From Advenella incenata (GTDB lineage: Bacteria > Pseudomonadota > Gammaproteobacteria > Burkholderiales > Burkholderiaceae_B): a DNA stretch of 64,000 bases. Numbering within the stretch: the first letter of the stretch is position 1; each line of letters opens with the position of its first letter. The translations under genes were made by a program, and so were the position numbers. The DNA is taken from contig NZ_SHKO01000001.1 of NCBI RefSeq assembly GCF_004217095.1, positions 992,001 through 1,056,000 of the forward strand. The letters are read 5' to 3'. Below are positions 18,079 to 28,094 of the stretch, in pieces. The notes under the pieces were generated by a model. The model saw nothing but the letters and a program-made list of their open reading frames with translations. It searched no databases and was not told the DNA's origin.

Positions 18079-19704
18079 ATGAGTGGACCCGGCCCCTTGC
18101 CGTCATTGCGTTTGCTCGGCAGTGCAACGCTTGCCTGCCTGGCGCTGCTTGCCGGCGAGCCGGCGGGGGCGCAGTCCATTTCTTCGCTGACCAAACAGCA
18201 GCAGAATGCCGAACAATTGCGTCGCGACCTTCAGGAAAAAATCGCGCAAGTGCAAAAGCGGATCGATGAATCTGAAAGCGATCGCAAGGATGTCACCGAA
18301 TCGCTGCGTCAGTCCGAGACCGAAATTTCCCGGCTCAATGCCAGGCTTGATGATCTGGACAGCCAGCGAGACAAGACCGAGAGGGAATTGGACGAGCTGC
18401 GCCAGGAGCAGGCTGGACAGCAGGCGCTCATGGAGCAACGCCGCCAGGAACTGGCAGAGCAGCTCAAGTCCCAGTACACCCACGGCGTTTCGCCATGGGC
18501 TGCGCTGCTCTCCGGCGATGATGCGCAGAAAATCGGCCGTGATCTGACCTACCTCAGTTATGTGGCCAAGGCCAGAACTCAGGCTGTTGAAGCGCTCAAC
18601 ACTGAAATCGCCCGTCTTGATGCGGTCAAAAAGAAGGTGGCGGATCACCAGAAAACGTTGCAGAAATTGGCTGATGATGCAGAAAAAAGCAAGGCTGATC
18701 TGGAGCAGGAAAAACAAAAGCACGCGGCGGTCCTGGCCAGAGTTGAAGAAGATCTGAAAGCGCGGCGGTCCCAGGCTGGCAAGCTGGCGCGGGACGACAA
18801 GCGCCTGAACGCGCTTATTGATGATATTCAGGGCAGCATTGTCAAACAGCGCGAGGCCATTCGTCGTGCCGCGATCGAGCGCGAGGCCCGTGAGGCCGCG
18901 CGACGCAAGGCGCTGCAACAGGCCCGTGAGCAGGCCGCGCGTGAAGCCGCGCGGCAGGCGACGCTTGCGGCAAGGCGCGCCGAACAGGCGGCGCGTCAGG
19001 CTCAGGCGGCCCGGGAAGCAGAGCAACGCGCCTATATGACGGCCGAAGAGCAGTCCGAGGCACTGCGGCGCGCCCGCGAAAACGCACCCTCAGCCGGCGC
19101 TGGCGTACCGCCTTCGCCCGACCTGAACACCGCCAGCCGTTCTGCGGCAGCGGCGCAGGAGCAGTTGGCGCTGGCGCGGATACAGCGGGAAAATCTGGAA
19201 ATCGATCGCGAGAAGGCCCGTCTGGCGCGCCTGAAGGCTGAAGAGCAAGTGCGGCTGGCCCAGAAAGCGCGCGAAGATGAGCGCAAGGCCGCTGCAGAAG
19301 CCTCGTCTGGCAATGCCGGTCTGCAGCGTGGTGCGCCCTGGCCCGTACGTGGCAGTGTGCAGGGTCGCTTCGGCACGCCGCGTCCAGATACGGGCGATGT
19401 CTGGCGCGGTATTCTGATTCGGGCGGGCAACGGCGTGCCGGTCAAGGCGGTTGGCAGCGGCAGCGTCGTTTATGCGTCATGGATTCAGGGGTTTGGTAAT
19501 CTCATTATTGTGGATCACCAGAATGGGTATCTGAGTGTGTATGGTTACAATCAGAGCCTGAGCAAAAGGGTGGGCGACCGTGTACGCATTGGCGAGACCA
19601 TTGCCCGTGTCGGCGCTACGGGGGGGCAGGTTGACCCTGGCCTCTATTTTGAAATCAGACAAGGGTCTACTCCGGTAGATCCCATGAGCTGGCTGGCCCG
19701 GTAA
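18079..19704 (+). CDS. envC: EnvC-like murein hydrolase activator (degenerate M23/LytM)
   Basis: A 541-residue exported protein. A signal peptide (about residues 1-31) is followed by a long coiled coil rich in Glu, Gln, Arg and Ala (about 35-270), a second basic/Ala-rich helical stretch (265-330) and a C-terminal LytM domain (about 415-540). The peptidase zinc ligands are not kept: WRGILI and YGYNQSL stand where active M23 enzymes have HxxxD and HxH. This is the pattern of EnvC, which does not cut peptidoglycan but activates amidases at the division septum. It is 62 bases after gpmA and 29 before ctpA. Confidence 0.9.
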   Translation: MSGPGPLPSLRLLGSATLACLALLAGEPAGAQSISSLTKQQQNAEQLRRDLQEKIAQVQKRIDESESDRKDVTESLRQSETEISRLNARLDDLDSQRDKTERELDELRQEQAGQQALMEQRRQELAEQLKSQYTHGVSPWAALLSGDDAQKIGRDLTYLSYVAKARTQAVEALNTEIARLDAVKKKVADHQKTLQKLADDAEKSKADLEQEKQKHAAVLARVEEDLKARRSQAGKLARDDKRLNALIDDIQGSIVKQREAIRRAAIEREAREAARRKALQQAREQAAREAARQATLAARRAEQAARQAQAAREAEQRAYMTAEEQSEALRRARENAPSAGAGVPPSPDLNTASRSAAAAQEQLALARIQRENLEIDREKARLARLKAEEQVRLAQKAREDERKAAAEASSGNAGLQRGAPWPVRGSVQGRFGTPRPDTGDVWRGILIRAGNGVPVKAVGSGSVVYASWIQGFGNLIIVDHQNGYLSVYGYNQSLSKRVGDRVRIGETIARVGATGGQVDPGLYFEIRQGSTPVDPMSWLAR

Positions 19705-19733
19705 CGGTGCCGCGCATTTATCCGGAAGACGCT

Positions 19734-21407
19734 ATGAAATTGTTTGCAGTGCGCCAGTTGTCATATGTAATTATCATCGGGCTGATTCAGGCTGGCATCG
19801 CCTATTCGCCGGTGGCTTTGTCTCAGCAAAAGCCGGCCAATCCGGTGCGGCAGATTCCCGCACCCGAGACTCACGCCCCGCTGCCTGCCGAAGAGTCGTT
19901 GCCATTTGCCGAATTGCAGCGTTTCGCGCGCGTATATGCCGCGATCAAAAACAGCTACGTAGAGCCGATAGAGGACCAGAAGCTGATCGAGTCTGCGATC
20001 AAGGGCATGGTTCAGGACCTGGACCCGCATTCGGCCTATCTGGATGAACTTGAGTATGAAGAGATGCGGGTGTCCACCGATGGCGAGTTCGGTGGTCTGG
20101 GCATTGAGATCGGTCCTGAAAAGGGCTTTGTGAAAATTATTTCGCCCATTGAAGATACGCCAGCGGCCAAGGCCGGCATCATGCCAGGCGACATCATTAC
20201 CGGCATCAATGGCGAAAGCATGGAAGGCAAGCCACTGAACGATGTGGTGAAAAATCTTAGGGGAGACGTGGGTACGTCGATCAAGCTTTCAGTCAGCCGC
20301 TCATCCACAGGCAAACAGCTGGATTTTGATCTGGTCCGCGCTGTGATCAAGGTGCAAAGCGTGCGCAGCAAAATGCTGCCCGAAGCCATCGCGTATGTGC
20401 GTGTATCGCAGTTCCAGGAGCGTACCGGTCCCGATCTGGCGACGCACTTGAAGCAGCTGGACGCCAAGGGCAAGCCCAAAGGCCTGGTGCTTGACTTGCG
20501 CAACGATCCGGGCGGGTTGTTGACCGGCGCCATCGGGGTGTCGGCAGCATTTCTTAAGCCTGGCATCAATGTGGTGTCCACCAAGTCTCGTGACGATCAG
20601 GATTCGCATGTGTTCAAGGCCGATGCACGGGACTATGTTCACAATTCAAGTGATTATCTGAAAGATCTGCCAGCCTGGACCAAAACGGTTCCCATGGTGG
20701 TATTGATCAATGTCGGCTCGGCGTCAGCTGCGGAAATTGTCGCCGGTGCGCTGCAGGATCATAAGCGTGCCACGGTAATGGGGAACCGCAGTTTCGGCAA
20801 GGGCTCGGTCCAGGTAGTCATGCCGCTGGATGACAACACAGCGCTCAAGCTGACGACGGCACGTTATTTCACCCCTTCCGGCCGGTCCATCCAGGCCACC
20901 GGCATTGTTCCGGATCTTGTGGTGACGGACACTGAAAAGGGCGATCTGTTCAGCTTCCCACGTGAGGCCGACCTGGCCGAGCATCTGAGCAATGATCAGG
21001 CTGGTGAAAACGGTGAAGTCAAGGGCACCACCTCCATTAAGCCCGATGAAAAGGCAGAGGACCAGCAAGTCTTTGAGTTTGGCTCGGCGGATGATTTTCA
21101 GTTAGCGCAGGCGGTGAACAAACTACTGGGCAAACCGGTCAAAGGCGGTGCGCCGGTTGCCGAGAAGCAGTTGAGCGAGAAGGAAAAGCAGGCAGAGAAA
21201 AAGTCCATTGACGCGGCTTCTGGTGATGCCGGCAAACCGGGACAGGATCAGGGTGACAAGCCAGTGAGCAACGAACCCGATAAGCGCGAGCCCGCTGATG
21301 CAGATCAGCCTGACAAGGCCGCGCCTTCTGCGCCACCACCAGCCGATCGCAAGGCGCCGGCCGATGCTGTCAAGCCAGCAGCACCCGCGCAGCCTGCAGG
21401 AAAATAG
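19734..21407 (+). CDS. ctpA: S41 family carboxy-terminal processing peptidase (CtpA/Prc)
   Basis: A 557-residue periplasmic protease with an N-terminal signal or anchor (about 1-30), a PDZ domain (about 100-185, GGLGIEIG then PGDIITGINGE) and an S41 catalytic core. The nucleophile region is GSASAAEIVAG at 328-338 and the general-base lysine is in FGKGSVQV near 356. A low-complexity tail (about 460-557) rich in Lys, Pro, Ala and Asp is unusual in amount. A GTG at 19707 is in frame, but the ATG at 19734 (MKLFAVRQ) begins the signal sequence. It follows envC by 29 bases. Confidence 0.92.
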   Translation: MKLFAVRQLSYVIIIGLIQAGIAYSPVALSQQKPANPVRQIPAPETHAPLPAEESLPFAELQRFARVYAAIKNSYVEPIEDQKLIESAIKGMVQDLDPHSAYLDELEYEEMRVSTDGEFGGLGIEIGPEKGFVKIISPIEDTPAAKAGIMPGDIITGINGESMEGKPLNDVVKNLRGDVGTSIKLSVSRSSTGKQLDFDLVRAVIKVQSVRSKMLPEAIAYVRVSQFQERTGPDLATHLKQLDAKGKPKGLVLDLRNDPGGLLTGAIGVSAAFLKPGINVVSTKSRDDQDSHVFKADARDYVHNSSDYLKDLPAWTKTVPMVVLINVGSASAAEIVAGALQDHKRATVMGNRSFGKGSVQVVMPLDDNTALKLTTARYFTPSGRSIQATGIVPDLVVTDTEKGDLFSFPREADLAEHLSNDQAGENGEVKGTTSIKPDEKAEDQQVFEFGSADDFQLAQAVNKLLGKPVKGGAPVAEKQLSEKEKQAEKKSIDAASGDAGKPGQDQGDKPVSNEPDKREPADADQPDKAAPSAPPPADRKAPADAVKPAAPAQPAGK

Positions 21408-21410
21408 CCA

Positions 21411-22166
21411 ATGGATGATAACCAGTTGCTGCGTTATGCGCGACATCTGATGCTTGAGGCCATCGGCATCGCGGGGCAGGAAAAGCTGCTTGCCAGTTCT
21501 GTGCTGATCCTCGGGCTCGGTGGCCTGGGCTCGCCAGTGGCTGCGTATCTGGCCTCTGCCGGCGTGGGCCGGCTGGTGCTGGTCGACGATGATCAGGTCG
21601 AGCTGTCGAATTTGCAGCGTCAGATCATCCATACCACTGCGCGTATCGGCCAGAGCAAGGCAGAATCAGCGCTTGCAGCCATTGGCCAGATCAATCCCGA
21701 GTGCGTGGTGGATACGGTCGTCGAGCGGGTCGATACCGATCGCCTGGGGCAACTGCTGGCCGGGGTCGATATGATCGTGGATTGCACCGATAATTTCCGC
21801 ACGCGCCAGGCCATCAATGAAGTGTGCGTTGCGCAGTCCAAGCCCTTTGTGTCGGGCGCGGCTATCCGGTTTGCCGGCCAGGTAACGGTGTTTGATACAC
21901 GCCACGCAGACTCGCCCTGTTACGCCTGCGCATTTCCTCCCTCTGACAATTTACCGACGGATAACTGCGCCACCATGGGCGTCTTTGCGCCGCTGGTTGG
22001 TATCATCGGCAGCGTAGAGGCGGCAGAAACCATCAAAACGCTGCTGGATGCGGGCGAGAACCTGCGCGGTCGGCTGATGATGCTCGATGCGCTAACCATG
22101 CAATGGCAAACGCTGCTGCTGGAGCGCAATCCCGCATGCCCCGTATGTGCAGCACGCGATCGTTAA
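21411..22166 (+). CDS. MoeB/ThiF-family adenylyltransferase
   Basis: A 251-residue E1-like enzyme that adenylates the C-terminal glycine of a small sulfur-carrier protein (MoaD or ThiS). The ATP site is LGLGGLGSPVAAYLA near 35 with the Arg finger region LSNLQRQIIH near 67. Zinc-binding cysteines are in CYACAFPP near 170 and CPVCAAR at the C-terminus. No rhodanese domain is fused. It starts three bases after ctpA. Sequence alone does not separate MoeB from ThiF, and neither partner carrier is nearby. Confidence 0.88.
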   Translation: MDDNQLLRYARHLMLEAIGIAGQEKLLASSVLILGLGGLGSPVAAYLASAGVGRLVLVDDDQVELSNLQRQIIHTTARIGQSKAESALAAIGQINPECVVDTVVERVDTDRLGQLLAGVDMIVDCTDNFRTRQAINEVCVAQSKPFVSGAAIRFAGQVTVFDTRHADSPCYACAFPPSDNLPTDNCATMGVFAPLVGIIGSVEAAETIKTLLDAGENLRGRLMMLDALTMQWQTLLLERNPACPVCAARDR

Positions 22167-23944
22167 TTGCTGTCCTGGCCGGGTGTTTGCCTGATTAAAT
22201 TGCACTTGTCATTAGCTGGCGCCTGCAGCGTCAGTTGCGTACTGCGCAGTTCATCACGTCTGAAATAATGAATAAGGACTTGCTGTCCCGGCTGGTAACG
22301 GTCCAGCAGCTTGTCCCAGTTTGCCGTTTCAATGCGCAGCCCGTCCATGGCCAGCAGAATATCACCGGCCGATAGGCCCGCTGCATGCGCTGCGCCGCCT
22401 TCAAGTACCTGCGCCAGGCCCGGTTCGCCGCTAGCCGTGGCCCGCAGGGTGGCGCCAATGCCTGGCGCTCGGCGCTCGGTCTGCCAGGACAGGTTGATGC
22501 CTTGTTTTTGCAGCAACGAGGCCAGCGGCAAATCGTCTGTTTGTTCGGTGGCCGCCTCAATGAATGGCTGCAAATCCACGCCCGTCGCCTGCTTGAGCAG
22601 GCCAGCAAATTCATGCTCCTGCAAGCCGCGCTGGCGTGACTGGTAAAAGCGGCGGCCATAACGATCCCACAGTAACCGCATGACGTCGTCCAGCGATTTG
22701 CGGTTGCCGGTGGCGTTGCGAATGCTCAAATCCAGCGCCAGCGCAACCAGGGACCCCTTTGTGTAGTAGCTGACGATATTGTTGATGGAGCTCTCGTCCT
22801 GGCGGTAATAGCGATTCCATGCGTCAAAGGAGCTGTCGGCCACGCTTTGCATAAAGCGCCCCGGCGCCCGATGCACCCCGGTAATGGTCTTGGCCAATAG
22901 TCGCAGATAGTCGTTTTCATCCACAACACCGGCGCGCAGCAGCATCAGGTCATCGTAGTACGACGTGAATCCTTCGAAAATCCACAGCAGGCTGGTCAGA
23001 TTGGGCCGGGACAGGTCATAGGGAACAAAGGCCTGCGGCTTGATGCGCTTGACATTCCAGGTGTGAAAATACTCGTGGCTGACCAGTCCGAGAAAACCGG
23101 TATAGCCTTCGCTGCGTTCATCGTTGCCGATCACGGGCAGGTCCTGGCGGGACGCCACCAGCGCGGTAGATGCGCGATGCTCCAGGCCGCCATAATCCTT
23201 TCCGGTCACATAAGTCATGAATACATAGCGGTCGGCGCTGTCCAGAAACGGTGCGCGCTGGCTGCGCGGCTCAAAAAAACGGATCTGGGTTTCGCAGATT
23301 TTCGCGGTATCGCGTGCAATGCGTTTGAAGTCGACGTTGGGCAACACGCCGGTAAACACCATTTCATGTTTGGCCCCGCATACGGTGAACGTTTCCACGT
23401 GCGGCGTGCCCATCTCGACCGGATGGTCCACCAGGGCATCGTAATCGGGTGCCTGATAGACCCCGAAGCGGTGGGGCAGGGTTGTCTGTCGGCCCCGGCG
23501 TGCCGGTTGCAGGCTGGTATAAACGCGCCAGTGGCGGGTGCTGCTGCCCGGTTCAATCGTCACTTGGCATGGTTGCTTTTCGCGGCCATGTACTTTCAGA
23601 AAAACGCTGGTGCCGTTGAAAAAGCCGTGTGTCTGATCCAGATGGGCGCAGCGCACCGATAGATCCCAGGCGTACACCCGATAAGAGAGCGTCAGGCGCC
23701 GGGAGCAGGGCGCCACTTGCCACGTGTGATTATCCAGTTTTTTTATGGCCAGCGCAGATCTGCCGGTCTTGGCAGTCAGGCTGTGAATATGCCGGGAAAA
23801 ATCCCGTATCAGATAGCTGCCGGGAATCCATGCCGGCAGCGACACAACCTGGCCCCGACGGTCGGGGTTGTCAATGGTGACCTGAACATCAAAATAATGA
23901 GCGGCGGGGTCTGCGGGTGTGATCTGATAGGAAACGGTGGGCAT
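22163..23944 (-). CDS. M61 family metallopeptidase with PDZ domain
   Basis: A 593-residue glycyl-aminopeptidase-like protein. The zinc motif HEYFH lies at 289-293 and is followed by the third-ligand region WIFEGFTSYY near 321. A PDZ domain near the C-terminus has AAGLSAGDILLAMDGL. The open frame extends 54 codons further upstream, but 23944 (MPTVSYQITP) is the usual start for the family, and no signal peptide is present. The stop overlaps the end of the moeB/thiF-like gene by four bases in a tail-to-tail arrangement. Confidence 0.9.
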   Translation of the reverse strand: MPTVSYQITPADPAAHYFDVQVTIDNPDRRGQVVSLPAWIPGSYLIRDFSRHIHSLTAKTGRSALAIKKLDNHTWQVAPCSRRLTLSYRVYAWDLSVRCAHLDQTHGFFNGTSVFLKVHGREKQPCQVTIEPGSSTRHWRVYTSLQPARRGRQTTLPHRFGVYQAPDYDALVDHPVEMGTPHVETFTVCGAKHEMVFTGVLPNVDFKRIARDTAKICETQIRFFEPRSQRAPFLDSADRYVFMTYVTGKDYGGLEHRASTALVASRQDLPVIGNDERSEGYTGFLGLVSHEYFHTWNVKRIKPQAFVPYDLSRPNLTSLLWIFEGFTSYYDDLMLLRAGVVDENDYLRLLAKTITGVHRAPGRFMQSVADSSFDAWNRYYRQDESSINNIVSYYTKGSLVALALDLSIRNATGNRKSLDDVMRLLWDRYGRRFYQSRQRGLQEHEFAGLLKQATGVDLQPFIEAATEQTDDLPLASLLQKQGINLSWQTERRAPGIGATLRATASGEPGLAQVLEGGAAHAAGLSAGDILLAMDGLRIETANWDKLLDRYQPGQQVLIHYFRRDELRSTQLTLQAPANDKCNLIRQTPGQDSN

Positions 23945-24081
23945 GCTGATTCTGTAAAATTGGAAGATTAAGTAAGTAACTATAGCAAAAACCGAAGGTT
24001 TGTCGTTTTCTGACCATTCAGTGGCTACAATATTCGACACAATTTCAGTGAATATCCGAATACTCACAGGGAGACCGAAAC

Positions 24082-24861
24082 ATGTCAGAAGAATTTGTCG
24101 TATCACGTGTCGAAGGCGCTGTCGGCGTCATTACCATCAATCGTCCCAAGGTCCTGAATGCGCTTAGCAATGAACTGATGCAGGTGCTCAGCCAGGCCCT
24201 GCTGGCCATGCAGGCAGACAGCAGCGTCAATGTCATTGTATTGACCGGCTCCGACAAGGCATTTGCTGCCGGCGCAGATATCTCTGCCATGAAAGACTGG
24301 GATTATATGGATGTCTACAAGAGCAATTACATTGGCGGCGATTGGGAAACCATGAAAAATGTCATTCGCAAGCCAGTCATCGCGGCGGTCTCCGGTTATG
24401 CCCTGGGCGGCGGTTGCGAGCTGGCCATGATGTGCGACACCATCTATGCGGCCGAGAGCGCCCGCTTCGGTCAGCCCGAAATCAAGCTGGGTACGATTCC
24501 CGGTCTGGGCGGCACGCAACGGCTGACTCGCGCCGTGGGCAAGGCCAAAGCCATGGATCTGGTGCTTACCGGCCGCATGATGGACGCCAAGGAAGCAGAA
24601 AGCGCCGGGCTGGTTGCCCGTGTCCTGCCGGTCGAGAATTTTCTCGACGAAGTGATCAAGATCGCACAGGGCATGGCCAGCATGTCGCAAACCACGCTCA
24701 TGATGGCCAAGGAATGCGTCAATGTGGCGCTGGAAACAACACTTGAGCAGGGATTGTTGTTTGAGCGCCGTGTATTTCACGCAACGTTTGCGACAAAGGA
24801 CCAGAAAGAGGGAATGGACGCCTTCGTTAACAAGCGTGCACCTGCCTTCAATAATATGTAA
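24082..24861 (+). CDS. Enoyl-CoA hydratase
   Basis: A 259-residue crotonase-fold enzyme that hydrates trans-2-enoyl-CoA in fatty-acid or phenylacetate-type breakdown. The oxyanion-hole sequence is FAAGADISAMKD near 65 and the two catalytic glutamates are in ALGGGCELAMMCD (near 115) and FGQPEIKLGTIPGLGGTQRL (near 135). A ribosome-binding sequence (CAGGGAGA) precedes the ATG. It stands alone ahead of the ATP synthase operon, with no beta-oxidation partner nearby. Confidence 0.93.
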   Translation: MSEEFVVSRVEGAVGVITINRPKVLNALSNELMQVLSQALLAMQADSSVNVIVLTGSDKAFAAGADISAMKDWDYMDVYKSNYIGGDWETMKNVIRKPVIAAVSGYALGGGCELAMMCDTIYAAESARFGQPEIKLGTIPGLGGTQRLTRAVGKAKAMDLVLTGRMMDAKEAESAGLVARVLPVENFLDEVIKIAQGMASMSQTTLMMAKECVNVALETTLEQGLLFERRVFHATFATKDQKEGMDAFVNKRAPAFNNM

Positions 24862-24878
24862 GAAAACGTCCCCGCGTC

Positions 24879-24908
24879 TTGCCTATGACTTGAAATATAC
24901 GATATACT
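24879..24908 (+). promoter_or_regulatory. Candidate sigma70 promoter of the atp operon
   Basis: A -35-like TTGCCT at 24879-24884 and a -10-like TATACT at 24903-24908 are separated by 18 bases, in the AT-rich gap between the enoyl-CoA hydratase and atpI genes. It is the best match I see ahead of the operon, but this is by eye only. Confidence 0.5.
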
Positions 24909-25118
24909 TCTATGGCTTAACTGAATGCTAAAAACCGTCATGAACGGCGCGGGGGCTTTACTTATGAATCATCCATCGGCATGAATCATCCAGCGAAAGC
25001 CATCGGGCCAGATCGTACGAAGCATTTGCCGGAAAGGTCGGTTTTGCAGTCCGGGTTATCTACAGATACACCCGTTGCCAATAACCAACACACCGCAGTA
25101 GGAAAGGCTGCGCCGGTA

Positions 25119-25565
25119 ATGTCAGAAAAAGCACAAGCAACGCCACAGGAAGCGCGTCCACTGAGTCTGACTCCACAAGAGCGGGCCAGAATGAACGCAA
25201 GGGCGGCAAGGGGCCTGGTTAATCTGGTGCTGGCGCAAGCAGCTTTGCTGCTGGTAACGGCACTGATAAGCTGGCTTGTCGCGGGGGGCTATGCAGCGCT
25301 ATCGGCGCTGGCCGGGGGGTTGATTTATCTGATCCCATCCTCGTTCGCTGCTCTTCATATGCTTGTAAAGATTTACAGTCAGGCTAACACCGGTGCGCTT
25401 ACGTTCTTCTGGACGCAAGCGCTGAAGATTGGCGGCACGCTGGCATTGCTGGCTCTGGTGGTCAGGTTCGCGGGAACCTACCTTGTCTGGCCTGCATTGC
25501 TGATTGGGCTTGTTGTTGTATTGAAGGGGTATGTCCTGCTGCTTGTGTTGAATAAACTCAGGTAG
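25119..25565 (+). CDS. atpI: ATP synthase protein I
   Basis: A small membrane protein that helps assemble the c-ring of the F-type ATP synthase. With the start at 25119 (MSEKAQATP) it has 148 residues and four hydrophobic segments (about 34-55, 58-80, 97-117 and 122-142). The frame is open back to an ATG at 24981, giving 194 residues, but only 25119 has a plausible ribosome-binding sequence (AGGAAAGG) and the extra residues are low-complexity. It is the first gene of atpIBEFHAGDC. Confidence 0.8.
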   Translation: MSEKAQATPQEARPLSLTPQERARMNARAARGLVNLVLAQAALLLVTALISWLVAGGYAALSALAGGLIYLIPSSFAALHMLVKIYSQANTGALTFFWTQALKIGGTLALLALVVRFAGTYLVWPALLIGLVVVLKGYVLLLVLNKLR

Positions 25566-25630
25566 TCAGACATAAATGGGATAAATCAAAATGCAGCCTG
25601 AACCGGCTGCGAATTTGGAGTACGTACTAA

Positions 25631-26518
<888 letters not shown>

Positions 26519-26631
26519 GGTTTCGTCATAGCAGATTCTGTTATGCCGTAGTCGGCAGATCGGAAATGAATAACCGGTCTGCCAGTTTTTAAGCAGTAAT
26601 TTTCCATCTTTAAATTGTTTTAGGTTCATAA

Positions 26632-26889
<258 letters not shown>

Positions 26890-27034
26890 TAACAAGACGT
26901 AAGGCCATCTTCGGATGGTGGTGAACAAGATGGAATAGCGAACCCTGAGATTCAGGGTTCGCCAATGACAAAAGTTCAAGTAAATTTCAGGATTTCGCCC
27001 AGGCGAAACCGCCCATTATTGAAGGGAAACGACC

Positions 27035-27505
27035 GTGAATTTAAACGCGACGCTCTTTTTCCAGACGCTCGTTTTTTTTGTGCTGGCGTGGTTCACGATG
27101 AAATTCGTGTGGCCTCCGCTGATCAAGGCCATTGAAGAACGTCGTCAGAAGATTGCCGATGGTCTGGCTGCAGCCGACAAAGGCAAAGCGGATCTCGCTC
27201 AGTCCCAGGCTCGTATCAGTCTGATCGAAGCCGATGCCAAGCAGCAAACACATGCTCGCTTGCAGGACGCTGAAAAACATGCTGCATCGATTGTTGATGC
27301 TGCCCGCGGAGAAGCCGAAACTGAACGTTCACGCATCATCGCTCAGGCCCAACAGGATGCCGAGCGTGAAGTGCAGCGTGTACGGGACAGCCTGCGTGAT
27401 GAAGTAGCTGCCCTTGCCGTCAAAGGCGCAGAGCAGATTCTCAAGCGCGAAGTCAATCCTCAGACGCATGCCGAGTTGCTGAACCAACTCAAGGCACAGC
27501 TTTAA
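27035..27505 (+). CDS. atpF: F-type ATP synthase subunit b
   Basis: The peripheral stalk subunit, 156 residues: a single N-terminal membrane helix (about 8-26, ending FVWPPL) followed by a long Ala/Glu/Gln-rich helix that dimerises and reaches up to the delta subunit. The length equals that of the E. coli protein. It lies 145 bases after atpE and 12 before atpH. Confidence 0.96.
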   Translation: MNLNATLFFQTLVFFVLAWFTMKFVWPPLIKAIEERRQKIADGLAAADKGKADLAQSQARISLIEADAKQQTHARLQDAEKHAASIVDAARGEAETERSRIIAQAQQDAEREVQRVRDSLRDEVAALAVKGAEQILKREVNPQTHAELLNQLKAQL

Positions 27506-27517
27506 TTCGGAAATACC

Positions 27518-28060
27518 ATGGCAGAACTATCAACCGTTGCCCGTCCGTACGCCGAGGCGCTTTTTGCCTCTGCGAAAAATGATCCGGCAGGTCTTGCTGC
27601 ATGGTCGGATGCCGTCAATGAGCTCGCGCAGCTTTCAAGCATGAAAGATGTGCGTGAAGCGATGTCAGATCCGCAACTGGAAAGAAAAACAAAAGAAGAC
27701 GTTTTTCTGGGCCTGCTCAAAACGTCCTTGTCGCAGCCAATGCGCAATTTCGTCGACCTGCTCATCGAAAACGATCGTCTTTTGCTCCTGCCACAAATCG
27801 CCGAGCAGTTCGAGGCGCTCAGAAACCGCAATGATGGAACTGCTCAGGCAGATATCACCAGTGCTTTCGAGATGTCCGAAGCCCAGGTGCAGGAACTGAT
27901 TGCCGGGCTGGAGAAAAGATTCGGCGTTAAACTGAAGCCGGTTGTTACCGTTGATCCATCGCTTATCGGTGGCGTTCGCGTAACAGTAGGCGATCAGGTA
28001 TTAGATACTTCCGTGCAGGCTCAGTTGAGCCGCCTGCGCGACACACTGGCGGCTCACTAA
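27518..28060 (+). CDS. atpH: F-type ATP synthase subunit delta
   Basis: The stalk subunit joining the b dimer to the top of the alpha3beta3 head. The 180-residue product starts [12 protein letters not shown], as is typical, and ends with the OSCP-type [22 protein letters not shown] near 147-168. It sits between atpF (12 bases before) and atpA (34 bases after). Confidence 0.95.
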   Translation: MAELSTVARPYAEALFASAKNDPAGLAAWSDAVNELAQLSSMKDVREAMSDPQLERKTKEDVFLGLLKTSLSQPMRNFVDLLIENDRLLLLPQIAEQFEALRNRNDGTAQADITSAFEMSEAQVQELIAGLEKRFGVKLKPVVTVDPSLIGGVRVTVGDQVLDTSVQAQLSRLRDTLAAH

Positions 28061-28094
28061 GCGCCATACATAACAGGATTTCAGGAGTCTGAAC

